Origin: Rothia nasimurium
Lineage (GTDB): Bacteria > Actinomycetota > Actinomycetes > Actinomycetales > Micrococcaceae
NCBI RefSeq assembly: GCF_004569295.1
Contig: NZ_SPQC01000009.1
Location: 1 to 64,000 of the forward strand
Length of the DNA: 64,000 bases
Reading direction: 5' to 3'
Part shown: positions 35,747 through 43,838 of the stretch, one piece after another
How positions within the stretch are numbered: the stretch's first letter is position 1
How the letters are laid out: the number at the start of each line of letters is the position of its first letter
The notes under the pieces: model-generated
Database searches by the model: none
Told to the model about the DNA's origin: nothing
What the model saw: the letters and a program-made list of their open reading frames with translations, nothing else
Made by a program: the position numbers and the translations under genes

Positions 35747-36328
35747 ATGAGCACCACTACAGAGAACCAGCAGCCCCTCAAGCGGCGTATCTCCATCACA
35801 GCATGGGCCCTTATCCTGCTGACCGTCCTGCTTGCCCTGAGCACCCTGGTGCTAGGTATCGGCTACTCCAAGACCCAGGCCGAACTCAAGACCGCACAGG
35901 ATAACGTCGTCTCCTTGGAAAACACCATCCAGACCCAGCAGGCCACTATCGAGACCTACCAGGTTGACACCCAATACTGGAGCGTGGAAGAACAGAACAA
36001 CGCTATCGCTGTTGCCGCTGCCGCCGTGGGCGTCGAACGCCGCGGCCCTGAACGTGATTTCGAGGCCTACCTTTTCCACATCGAATCGTACGGCACCGAT
36101 AACTTCCGCACCCAAATGGATGGCACCCGCAACGGCCTGAAGACACGCGGCATTGTACGCCTTGTAGAATCAACCGACTTTTCACAAGCTGATAAGGCTA
36201 TCGTACGTATCGGCTCATCAGGCGTTATCGGTGGCCGTGAACCTCGTGGCTTCTACGACGTAACTCTCATCAAGGCAGATGACGGCTCTATTTTGGTTGA
36301 CTCTTTTTCAGGAGTGACCTACCAGTGA
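35747..36328 (+). CDS. Bitopic coiled-coil conjugation protein
   Basis: 193 residues. There is a cytoplasmic tail, one transmembrane helix (about 18-41), a short coiled coil (QAELKTAQDNVVSLENTIQT, 46-75) and a mixed C-terminal domain. AAAGGAATC precedes the ATG. It is coupled to the next gene (GTGA). Probably a second periplasm-facing component of the channel, VirB8-like in layout. Confidence 0.5.
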   Translation: MSTTTENQQPLKRRISITAWALILLTVLLALSTLVLGIGYSKTQAELKTAQDNVVSLENTIQTQQATIETYQVDTQYWSVEEQNNAIAVAAAAVGVERRGPERDFEAYLFHIESYGTDNFRTQMDGTRNGLKTRGIVRLVESTDFSQADKAIVRIGSSGVIGGREPRGFYDVTLIKADDGSILVDSFSGVTYQ

Positions 36329-37809
36329 GCAACGAAAATACGGCAACCAACAAGCCACCAGAGCTACCGCTCTTTCCCGTCATTACGGTAGAGGTTGATG
36401 ATGAGAACCATCAGCTTTACGCCTCAGCCCCTGGCTCTACCCTCGTCACCTATTCCTACGACAGAGAACAATGGGCCGATGAAACCCAAGTAGCCTACCG
36501 CAACGAACAGGTTGCCCAGGTCGCCGGTGCCATCGCCCAGGACATCGGTATCAAGCACCCCGTGCGAGTGAATGTAGCGATGGATGATGAAAACATCTAC
36601 AAGATGTGGATGGATCATCAAGGCACAGAGCTACAGATGCTCCCAGAGTCCAGCCCTCAAGAATCAAAGCCCTCCAATGGTAAAACCTTTGGGGGGCTTT
36701 CCCCTAAGCTCTGGGTGGCAATCATCGCCTTCATCCTCTGCGTTGGAACCATGATTGGGGCAGTGCTATGGAAGAACGGCCAGGAAGAAGCCGCACCCAT
36801 CTACACCCCACCCCCGGTACAGCTGCCGGTCTCTGCACCGGCTGGATGGGACACGTTCGCGGACTACTCCCTAGAGGCCACCACAGCCTCACCGCTGATT
36901 GTGGGAGACAAATTGCTCTACGCTCAGGGCGGCGAACTGAAAATCGCTAACTCCCTCGATGGGGTACAGCTTTCAGCTCACTCTGTAGGCTTTGACATCA
37001 CCTCCATCACCACCGTGACAGGACTAGGGGAGAACATCATTGCTGTTGGCGGGGCTAACTCCCAAGCAGCTATCGGCACCCTGGGAGGGGAACTGCACAC
37101 CATCAGCCGCCCCACGAGCCAAGCTACCTTGCACTGGGTGTCAGGCGTGCCAGTCTTTACCAGTACCGGCGCGGTGTGGGTGCCTAACTCTAACGGTGAA
37201 CTGACTAAGCTCACCGCCCCAGCTGATACCGTCCCTGCCGCCGTCTTCGGTGGCACCGTCTGGATGGTCTCAACTGTCGATACCCAAGCATGGCTCATCT
37301 CATCGGATGCACCTGAACTACCGGCTCCGGTCAGTATTCCAGCCCCTGGAGGTTACACCTACCAGGGGTTTATCGCATCGGTCAATAACCACCTGGCCTT
37401 TGCCTTTAGTAATACTGAGTCACGCGAACAGGTCATTGTTCTAGCTGATGCCACCGAGACAGGCACCTTGGAGAACGGTCGCACCGTCAAGGGTAATTAC
37501 AACCAGACACAGGTTTCTGTTGACCTGGCTCGCAACCTGCTACTGACCGGCTCAACCCTCGTGGATGTTGCCGCTAACCAGGCAATGAATGTTGGGTCGA
37601 ATGCCTCTTACGGTGGCGGGTATGCCTGGGCTCGTGGCACTGACCCACAGCGCATTAGCGTCACCGGCGATATCACCAGCTGGGCTACTAGCTCCGCTAC
37701 CTCTGTTATCCCGGCTGACGTTGATAGCCAAGGTAGGGCCGTGGTGCTGTACAAGCCCTCTGCCCAGGATGTGCCCTCAAAGCTCTACGTCCTACGGAAG
37801 GAGAATTAG
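36325..37809 (+). CDS. Membrane-anchored beta-propeller-like protein of the transfer cluster
   Basis: 494 residues from GTG 36325. The N-terminal cytoplasmic domain has about 130 residues and a single transmembrane helix lies at about 132-150. A proline-rich hinge and about 330 extracytoplasmic residues follow with repeated strand-turn units (PLIVGDKLLYAQGGELKI, NIIAVGGANSQAAIGTLGG), suggesting a propeller. No enzymatic motif was seen. Conserved placement between channel proteins suggests a structural role. Confidence 0.5.
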   Translation: MSNENTATNKPPELPLFPVITVEVDDENHQLYASAPGSTLVTYSYDREQWADETQVAYRNEQVAQVAGAIAQDIGIKHPVRVNVAMDDENIYKMWMDHQGTELQMLPESSPQESKPSNGKTFGGLSPKLWVAIIAFILCVGTMIGAVLWKNGQEEAAPIYTPPPVQLPVSAPAGWDTFADYSLEATTASPLIVGDKLLYAQGGELKIANSLDGVQLSAHSVGFDITSITTVTGLGENIIAVGGANSQAAIGTLGGELHTISRPTSQATLHWVSGVPVFTSTGAVWVPNSNGELTKLTAPADTVPAAVFGGTVWMVSTVDTQAWLISSDAPELPAPVSIPAPGGYTYQGFIASVNNHLAFAFSNTESREQVIVLADATETGTLENGRTVKGNYNQTQVSVDLARNLLLTGSTLVDVAANQAMNVGSNASYGGGYAWARGTDPQRISVTGDITSWATSSATSVIPADVDSQGRAVVLYKPSAQDVPSKLYVLRKEN

Positions 37810-37810
37810 C

Positions 37811-38362
37811 ATGGCCGTTTTCTCACGCCGCCAAGCGGTACTGGAAAAACCCGCCCCGGCTAACCCCTTTGTAGCACCGCCTACAAAGAAAGAAGAAGTC
37901 GAGGATATCGGCGTTAGCGACTTATTCGATAACGACGTGTCCAAGCACTTTGAAGCCCCCAGCTTTGGGTCATCGTCCATTGGGCTCTACCCGGTGGCTG
38001 GGGGAGTGGGGCTATCCACGATGGTTCGGTACGCACGCGGTGCCTTGAGCGAGAATCACCAGGTTTGTGATGCGGTCATTCTGGTGAGCACCACAGCTGC
38101 TGACCACCTCTACAAGGCCCAGAATCTACTTCGCACCGGCACCACTGCCAGCGGCCAGCAGATTATCGGAATCGTGCTGGTAGAAGACCGTCCCAAGCTC
38201 TCGAAAGAAACTATCAAGGAGGCCAAGAAAACTCTTCGCATGACCAAGCACAGCTGGGGCATTCCCTTTGTCAATGACCTGCGTGAACCCAAGGACGTGA
38301 CCAAGTTGCCCTACCGCTACCGTAAAGCGCTAGAGAGCCTGAGCAAGGTAGCAAGCTCCTAA
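37811..38362 (+). CDS. P-loop-like protein with altered Walker A
   Basis: 183 residues from ATG 37811. After a Pro-rich N-terminus comes GGVGLST (residues 64-70), close to the ParA/MinD motif KGGVGKST but lacking both lysines. An alternating alpha/beta pattern follows (DAVILVSTTAADHLYKAQNL, IIGIVLVEDRP). It looks like a catalytically altered ParA- or TadZ-like fold that could position the secretion apparatus. It is coupled to the propeller-like gene by one base of spacing. Confidence 0.5.
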   Translation: MAVFSRRQAVLEKPAPANPFVAPPTKKEEVEDIGVSDLFDNDVSKHFEAPSFGSSSIGLYPVAGGVGLSTMVRYARGALSENHQVCDAVILVSTTAADHLYKAQNLLRTGTTASGQQIIGIVLVEDRPKLSKETIKEAKKTLRMTKHSWGIPFVNDLREPKDVTKLPYRYRKALESLSKVASS

Positions 38363-38389
38363 CATTCTGCTGCACCGCGCTGGTGCAGT

Positions 38390-38441
38390 TGCCCCTATCT
38401 ATACCCCCCACACTGGGCCGGTTGCAGATAGGGGCATTTTT
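38390..38441 (+). terminator. Rho-independent terminator before the pilin-like gene
   Basis: Eleven-base arms TGCCCCTATCT (38390-38400) and AGATAGGGGCA (38426-38436) are followed by five T. A second small hairpin (CTGCACC/GGTGCAG, 38370-38388) precedes it. It splits the transfer operon just before the pilin-like gene. Confidence 0.85.
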
Positions 38442-38485
38442 ACACCCAAGATCACCATTTCTTCACGAATAGAAAGAACATACCC

Positions 38486-38716
38486 ATGAACGTGACCCCC
38501 ACCGCATTCCCCGGCGCAGAAAACCTGAACACCGTTATCGGCTGGGTAGCCTACGGCGGCATGATGGCCCTGCTGGTCTTCTTCATCATCGGCATTGTCA
38601 AGGCTGCCCAGTCTCGCCGCCAGCACGCAGAAGAACGTGTCGAGGCTCCTGTATGGCCTCTGATTGGCGCTGCTTTGATGGGTATGGCTGGCACTATCTT
38701 CAATTTCTTCATGTAA
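38486..38716 (+). CDS. VirB2/TrbC-like pilin candidate
   Basis: 76 residues with two transmembrane helices (about 16-40 and 55-75) joined by a basic loop KAAQSRRQHAEER, the size and topology of small T4SS pilin-like proteins. No separate signal peptide. It is flanked by a terminator upstream and a hairpin downstream, consistent with separately tuned high expression. Assignment rests on topology and on the VirB6-like gene that follows. Confidence 0.5.
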   Translation: MNVTPTAFPGAENLNTVIGWVAYGGMMALLVFFIIGIVKAAQSRRQHAEERVEAPVWPLIGAALMGMAGTIFNFFM

Positions 38717-38733
38717 ACCCGAACCTAAAACGT

Positions 38734-38768
38734 GTGGTGCTGCCTCATTACCTATGGGGTAGCACCAC
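38734..38768 (+). terminator. Hairpin after the pilin-like gene
   Basis: Eight-base arms GTGGTGCT (38734-38741) and AGCACCAC (38761-38768) have no T-run. It may act as an attenuator or mRNA-stabilising stem between the pilin-like and VirB6-like genes. Confidence 0.5.
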
Positions 38769-38813
38769 CATACATAAGCGCTGTGACTGGCACACACGAA
38801 GAAAGAAGCACTG

Positions 38814-40571
38814 ATGCCTGTTATCAATTCTCTTCTACAATCTGCATTGGGCAAAGCTCTTGAAGCCTTAGCAGGATATATCTATATCTGGCTTGTGGAT
38901 ATGCTCAACCTCGTTGGAATCTGGTGGCTGGAAATTAAACCTATCGGTGATGGCGAGGAATCTGTTGTCAGAGTGATTAGCGACGTCACCCGTCCTCTGG
39001 CTGCAATGGTTGGCACAGTTGGTCTTATCGTTGCCTTTGTGAGAGTAGGGCGATCTGCTGGAGCCAAAGAAGACACCTCAATGCTTATCGAAGGGCTGAT
39101 GCGTGTGGCTATTGCAGGTAGCGTCGCGATTCCTGGTACCCAGTTACTGATGGCTTTTTCCTCTCAGTTTTCCCCTTGGATTTTTAGGGGCATCGTCAAG
39201 ATATCTGGCCATGAGGGAGCCACAATGATTTCTACGCTCCCACAAGGGACAGAAATTGCTACTACCGGATTTATTGCTATTGCACTTTATAATGTCGCCC
39301 CATTCGTCTTATTTGCTTCACTGATTCAGCTCATGATGGCTATGGGAACAGATATTGCGGCTTCCCTTTTGTCGGGTCTTTTGCCGATTACTGCGGCCGC
39401 ATCGGTAACTGCTCAAGGAAACCGGGCTTTCTGGAAGCAAGTGGGCTGGATTATTTCCTGCGTGATGTTTAAACCAGCTGCTGCCATTATTTATGGTTTT
39501 GGGGTTGCCCTGACTCTTGGCGGAAATCTCAGTTCCTTTGAGGGGACATCTAATCCTGCTTTATCAATTATTGCGGGTCTGATGACTATTATTCTCGCTT
39601 GCTTTTCTTTGCCTGCTTTGGTTGCGCTGGTGTCTCCTATGTCTGGTGTCCTTGGCTCATCTGGTGGTCGTTTTCTTTCTTCTGCTGCGTCGGCGGCGGT
39701 GGGTGCAGCTATTGTGATGGCTGCGGGGGCGGCTACTGGTGGTGCTGGTGCGGCTCCTGCCGCTGCTGCTACCGGTGCAAGTGGAGCTGCTGGCGGCGCG
39801 GCAGGCGGTACTGCTGCTGGCGCAAGTACGGCCACAGCTGGCACCAGTGCAGCCAGTAGCGCAGGTGCTGGTGCTGAAGCCGCCGGAGGCGCAAGCGCAG
39901 AGCCCACTGCTTCAGGAGCCCAGGCCTCTGCAGAAGGCTCAGGCGCTGCCGGTTCAACTACTGCTGGTGCTGGTGAAACAACCGGTGCTAGTGAACTTGG
40001 TGCCGATGAAGCCTCTGCAACAGGCGACACACCAGGGGTAGATGCTGATGCTACTGATTCGAATCTCGGTGCCGGTGACGCTGCTGCTGCCGGTGCTGAT
40101 AGCTACTCAGCTAACGGTGCCCCTGCATCCAATACCACTGCCCCCGATAGCTCTACTACTGAACCAGCCGGGACTCAGAGCGGGGCAAACACCGACGCCC
40201 CCGATACAGGTGCAAGCGCTCAGATGCCAGCTAGTGGGGACGAGCCAGACACTAGCTCTAGCTCTAACGCAAGCGGTGCCGCCAGTTCTACCAGCTCAAG
40301 TACCGGGGCAACATCCGCTGAGACCTCGGGCACCTCAACAGGTTCCGATACTTCTTCAAGCTCAGGTGCCAGCCTCTCATCAAGCTACTCAGACGGCAGC
40401 TCATCCTCAGCGCCCGCCGCTGCCAACGGGGCACCTACCACCACCAACAACACCTACCGCCCACGCGGGGGAACAGCCGCCCACGACGCTGCCCGGTATC
40501 TGCAAGATATGACCCGCGCGATTGGGGACGAAACCGAAGGTGCTATCAGACCAGAAGGAGCAGGCCAGTAA
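38814..40571 (+). CDS. VirB6/TrbL-like polytopic channel protein
   Basis: 585 residues. The N-terminal 300 residues hold about six hydrophobic helices with a loop after EIKPIGDGEESVV, as in TrbL/VirB6 proteins. The remaining 280 residues are a low-complexity Ala/Gly/Ser/Thr tail, ending in a short charged helix AARYLQDMTRAIGDE. The tail is probably flexible and cytoplasmic or extracellular. The next gene starts immediately after the stop. Confidence 0.72.
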   Translation: MPVINSLLQSALGKALEALAGYIYIWLVDMLNLVGIWWLEIKPIGDGEESVVRVISDVTRPLAAMVGTVGLIVAFVRVGRSAGAKEDTSMLIEGLMRVAIAGSVAIPGTQLLMAFSSQFSPWIFRGIVKISGHEGATMISTLPQGTEIATTGFIAIALYNVAPFVLFASLIQLMMAMGTDIAASLLSGLLPITAAASVTAQGNRAFWKQVGWIISCVMFKPAAAIIYGFGVALTLGGNLSSFEGTSNPALSIIAGLMTIILACFSLPALVALVSPMSGVLGSSGGRFLSSAASAAVGAAIVMAAGAATGGAGAAPAAAATGASGAAGGAAGGTAAGASTATAGTSAASSAGAGAEAAGGASAEPTASGAQASAEGSGAAGSTTAGAGETTGASELGADEASATGDTPGVDADATDSNLGAGDAAAAGADSYSANGAPASNTTAPDSSTTEPAGTQSGANTDAPDTGASAQMPASGDEPDTSSSSNASGAASSTSSSTGATSAETSGTSTGSDTSSSSGASLSSSYSDGSSSSAPAAANGAPTTTNNTYRPRGGTAAHDAARYLQDMTRAIGDETEGAIRPEGAGQ

Positions 40572-42098
40572 ATGAGTACCACAGAAGAAACCCGTACCCG
40601 CTACGGCAACATCATCATCCCACCAGACTCAGGGTTCTTTGGCATCCCCAAAGCGGTCTCGAATCTAGCTGTGGGCATCATCTTTAGTGCCTTTGCCCTC
40701 TGGTTCCTCCTCTCCCTCATCCCCGCCCTGGCCCGCTACTCCATGTGGGTGGTGCTTATCTACATCACTATCTCCGGCGTCTACATCCTGCGTCGCCTCC
40801 GCAAGGGGGTTGCAGGCCGCTACAAATGGCAGGAAAAGAAAATGAAAAAGCTCTTTCTCAAAGCAAAAAAGGAAGGCCTGACCTCCTACCGTCCTGGCCC
40901 CTCTGGTGATACCCCCGACGGCTCCTACCGGCTACCGGGTGTACTGGCTACTACCGAATGCTCGGACTACATCGACTCATTCCATGAGACCTTTGGCCTG
41001 CTCTGGGATTCTAAACGCGAGGTCGGCACCGTCTTCATGTCTGTTGCCGCACCCGGTCTTCAGCTCCTAGACCAAAAGTTCGTCGATGGCATGGTAGCTC
41101 AGTGGGCCGCATTCCAGCGACAAGCAGGCACTAGCGCCAACCTCATCCAGGTGGCCGCATCCGTTGTCTCCACCAAAGACTCCGGCATGCGCCTGCCCCT
41201 GGCCGTGGCCAAGCACCGCACCTACGCCGGTGACTCCCCAGTACCCCTAGCTGCACGGGAAATCATGGACGAGGTACTGGAGCTGGAAAACCAGGCCCTG
41301 CCGCGTATCGAGCACACCGTCTCACTGACCTTTTCAGCTCGGGCCATGAACGATGAGGGCATTGCCGCGCGTACCAAGGACGAACTGGCTGATGAGGTCT
41401 CTACGGTTATCAAGAGCTTCAAAGACACCCTCTCAGCTGCCGCTGCCGGTACAGTGCGCCTGATGGATGCCCAGTCAATCACTGACAGTTTCTACTCAGC
41501 CTATAACCCCGGTCAGGCACACTCTATTGACGTGGCCCGCATGGCAGATGGTGGCACCAATCTGCGCTGGGAAGAAGCAGGGCCCACTCACGCGGACGCC
41601 GAAAAGGACTACTACGCCCACTCGGACTACTACACCAAGAGTTTCCAGATGTGGAAACCCCCGGCCACCCTCTTCATGGAAGATTCGCTCCGGTCTCTAC
41701 TCTCACCGGATGCCAACCTAGAGAAGAAGCGCGTGACCCTTATCTACCGGCCCCTAGCCCAGGATAAGAGCCACGAAATTGCCCTGAGCACTGTCAACGA
41801 TGCCCTCTATGAAGGCAACCAGAAGGGACGTAAGGGAGGCTCCCGCTCTCGCGTGCTGATTCAAAAGGCAGAGCAGACCGAAAACGAGATGGGACACGGG
41901 GCCACGCTGGTGCCCTTCACCATGGTTGTCAGCGCTACCACTGATAACCCAAAGAAGTTCCCGCGTATTTCCACTGATGTGCGCCGTGCCGGGGCAACCG
42001 GGGTCAACCTGGGCTTACGTGAAGCTACCTACACACACGATGCAGCCTTTGCCCTGGGCCTGGGAGCTGGCATCATCCCGCGCGAGTTCAAGCTCTAA
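40572..42098 (+). CDS. SCO6880-like conjugation protein (VirB3 plus VirB4 N-domain type)
   Basis: 508 residues. There are two N-terminal transmembrane helices (about 25-70, PrgI/VirB3-like), then a large soluble domain resembling the N-terminal, non-ATPase part of VirB4: LPGVLATTECSDYIDSFHET, then RTYAGDSPVPLAAREIMDEV. No Walker motifs are present, and the ATPase is encoded separately next door. Family and neighbour agree with actinobacterial conjugation clusters. Confidence 0.75.
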   Translation: MSTTEETRTRYGNIIIPPDSGFFGIPKAVSNLAVGIIFSAFALWFLLSLIPALARYSMWVVLIYITISGVYILRRLRKGVAGRYKWQEKKMKKLFLKAKKEGLTSYRPGPSGDTPDGSYRLPGVLATTECSDYIDSFHETFGLLWDSKREVGTVFMSVAAPGLQLLDQKFVDGMVAQWAAFQRQAGTSANLIQVAASVVSTKDSGMRLPLAVAKHRTYAGDSPVPLAAREIMDEVLELENQALPRIEHTVSLTFSARAMNDEGIAARTKDELADEVSTVIKSFKDTLSAAAAGTVRLMDAQSITDSFYSAYNPGQAHSIDVARMADGGTNLRWEEAGPTHADAEKDYYAHSDYYTKSFQMWKPPATLFMEDSLRSLLSPDANLEKKRVTLIYRPLAQDKSHEIALSTVNDALYEGNQKGRKGGSRSRVLIQKAEQTENEMGHGATLVPFTMVVSATTDNPKKFPRISTDVRRAGATGVNLGLREATYTHDAAFALGLGAGIIPREFKL

Positions 42099-42120
42099 CC
42101 CACGCACCTCACCGTTTACC

Positions 42121-42157
42121 GCGTCCCCCTGAGCCCCTTACTGGCCCAGGGGGACGC
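42121..42157. terminator. GC-rich hairpin between SCO6880-like and VirB4 genes
   Basis: Eleven-base arms GCGTCCCCCTG (42121-42131) and CAGGGGGACGC (42147-42157), with no T-run. It may be a weak terminator, a pause site or an mRNA-processing stem. Confidence 0.5.
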
Positions 42158-42213
42158 CCACACCTACCCCCCCAAAAAACATCACCTCCCCACTACGTTA
42201 GGCAGGCAGACAC

Positions 42214-43812
42214 ATGGACTTCCTCATCGACTGGACTATCAAGATTCTTGATAAGTTCAATGGCTCCAAAAAAGACTTTGCCCCCGAAGAAGCCCCGGCA
42301 CCAGAAGAAAAATTCAGCGAACTGACCTCCAGGGGGTTCAAGAAATCAGGTGGCGGCTACATGAGCATCATCGAACCTCCCGTAGAATTTTCAGCTTCAT
42401 CCCAACAGGTTGCCGGTCTCTTCCCCTTCTGCGTTGGTTCCTCAGAACCACTCATCGGCACCATCTTGGGCCGCTCCCTGACCAACGGCCAGCCTGTCAC
42501 CGGTGACCCTGTTTCCCTCTACCTTGCCGGTATTATCTCCGCTCCCTTGGCAATCGTCATGGGCCTCAACGGGCGCGGTAAATCAACGCTGGTGCAGCGC
42601 ATGATGCTAGGAATTGCCGATGCCGGGTTCTTGATTATGGCCCTGGGCGATGTGAAGCCCGACTTTAGAAAGACCATCACGGCCCTGGGCGGGCAAGTCA
42701 TTGAACCTGGCCCCGAACTGGACGCCATCAACCCTCTGGACGCCGGGCCCATGTGGCACCGCATCAAAGACCTCGAAGACTTTGACGCCGCCAACGGCAC
42801 CCGCCACGCAAAGACCCTCAAGGCAGAGATTCACACCCGCCGCGTTTCCACCATGCAGTCCCTCTTCCGGCTCTCAGGCGATGAAAAGGCAACCCGAGTT
42901 GCCAACGACTCCCTGCTGCTCTCACTTGCTATCGACCAAGCAGATGCACAGTGCATGGCAGAAAACCCGCCCCGCCAGCCTCTGATCGAAGATGTACGTC
43001 AAGCTGTTCTGGCCGGCAACGAAGCGATGCGAACCGCCCTACTGACTGAAACCACAGAAGAATACAAGGCCGCTTCACGCGATTTGGTGCTGGCTTTGAA
43101 CGTCTTCAACACCGGTGGCGCGTTCGGTGACGTCTTCTCCCGCCAGACCACCACCGAGATTGACGTGACCCGCTCAGTGGACTTTGACATCTCATCGGTA
43201 CGCGAATCTAAAAACAAGAACCTTCTCGCTGCCGTCCAGATTGTCTGCTGGGCCTACGGTCAGGCTGCAATTGGCGCGGCCAAACGTCTAGCTGATGTGG
43301 GCCTGGAACCTCAGCGGAACTACTGCGTGGCAATGGATGAGCTTTGGGCCCTGCTAGAAATTGACCCTGAGATGATTCACCATATCGACGAAATCACCCG
43401 TCTGAACCGTACCCTTGGTATCGCCCAGATTCTCATCACCCACACCCCCAAAGACTTTGTGTTCAACGACCCCGGCCTGACCGAAAAGGCTAAGGGCTTC
43501 CTTGAACGCTCACCCATGAAGCTCTACGGGGCGCTGGCTGAGACCGATATGGAGGCCCTAGATAAGGTCATGCCCATGACACAGCGTGAGAAGAACACCC
43601 TCATCTCCTGGTCTCCTGCCGGTCACATGGATCCTGAAACCATGCAGGTCTCACCTCCCATTGGACGCGGCAAGTTTCTGCTCAAGTACGGTGAGGGCCC
43701 TGGTAAGCCTTTCCAGCTGACCATCACACGGGGCGAGAAAGAAATCTTTGAATCAGATGGGGCATGGGGCCAAGCTATCTCCCGCGCCCGCTCACCTATG
43801 CATGCCGCCTAA
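42214..43812 (+). CDS. VirB4/TraC-like conjugation ATPase
   Basis: 532 residues. Walker A is GLNGRGKST (117-125), followed by GDVKPDFRKTI; Walker B is CVAMDELWALLE (Asp375, Glu376); then the sensor region ILITHTPKD. It powers assembly of, or substrate passage through, the secretion channel. Compared with full-length VirB4 the N-terminal part is short, because that domain is in the upstream gene. Confidence 0.85.
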   Translation: MDFLIDWTIKILDKFNGSKKDFAPEEAPAPEEKFSELTSRGFKKSGGGYMSIIEPPVEFSASSQQVAGLFPFCVGSSEPLIGTILGRSLTNGQPVTGDPVSLYLAGIISAPLAIVMGLNGRGKSTLVQRMMLGIADAGFLIMALGDVKPDFRKTITALGGQVIEPGPELDAINPLDAGPMWHRIKDLEDFDAANGTRHAKTLKAEIHTRRVSTMQSLFRLSGDEKATRVANDSLLLSLAIDQADAQCMAENPPRQPLIEDVRQAVLAGNEAMRTALLTETTEEYKAASRDLVLALNVFNTGGAFGDVFSRQTTTEIDVTRSVDFDISSVRESKNKNLLAAVQIVCWAYGQAAIGAAKRLADVGLEPQRNYCVAMDELWALLEIDPEMIHHIDEITRLNRTLGIAQILITHTPKDFVFNDPGLTEKAKGFLERSPMKLYGALAETDMEALDKVMPMTQREKNTLISWSPAGHMDPETMQVSPPIGRGKFLLKYGEGPGKPFQLTITRGEKEIFESDGAWGQAISRARSPMHAA

Positions 43813-43838
43813 GAAGTAGTAGAAAGGACACACACCCT

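Noticed and set aside
39491-40030. Minus-strand Ala/Pro-rich frame opposite the VirB6-like tail
   Set aside because: Complement of a low-complexity Ala/Ser/Thr coding region, with no independent signals.
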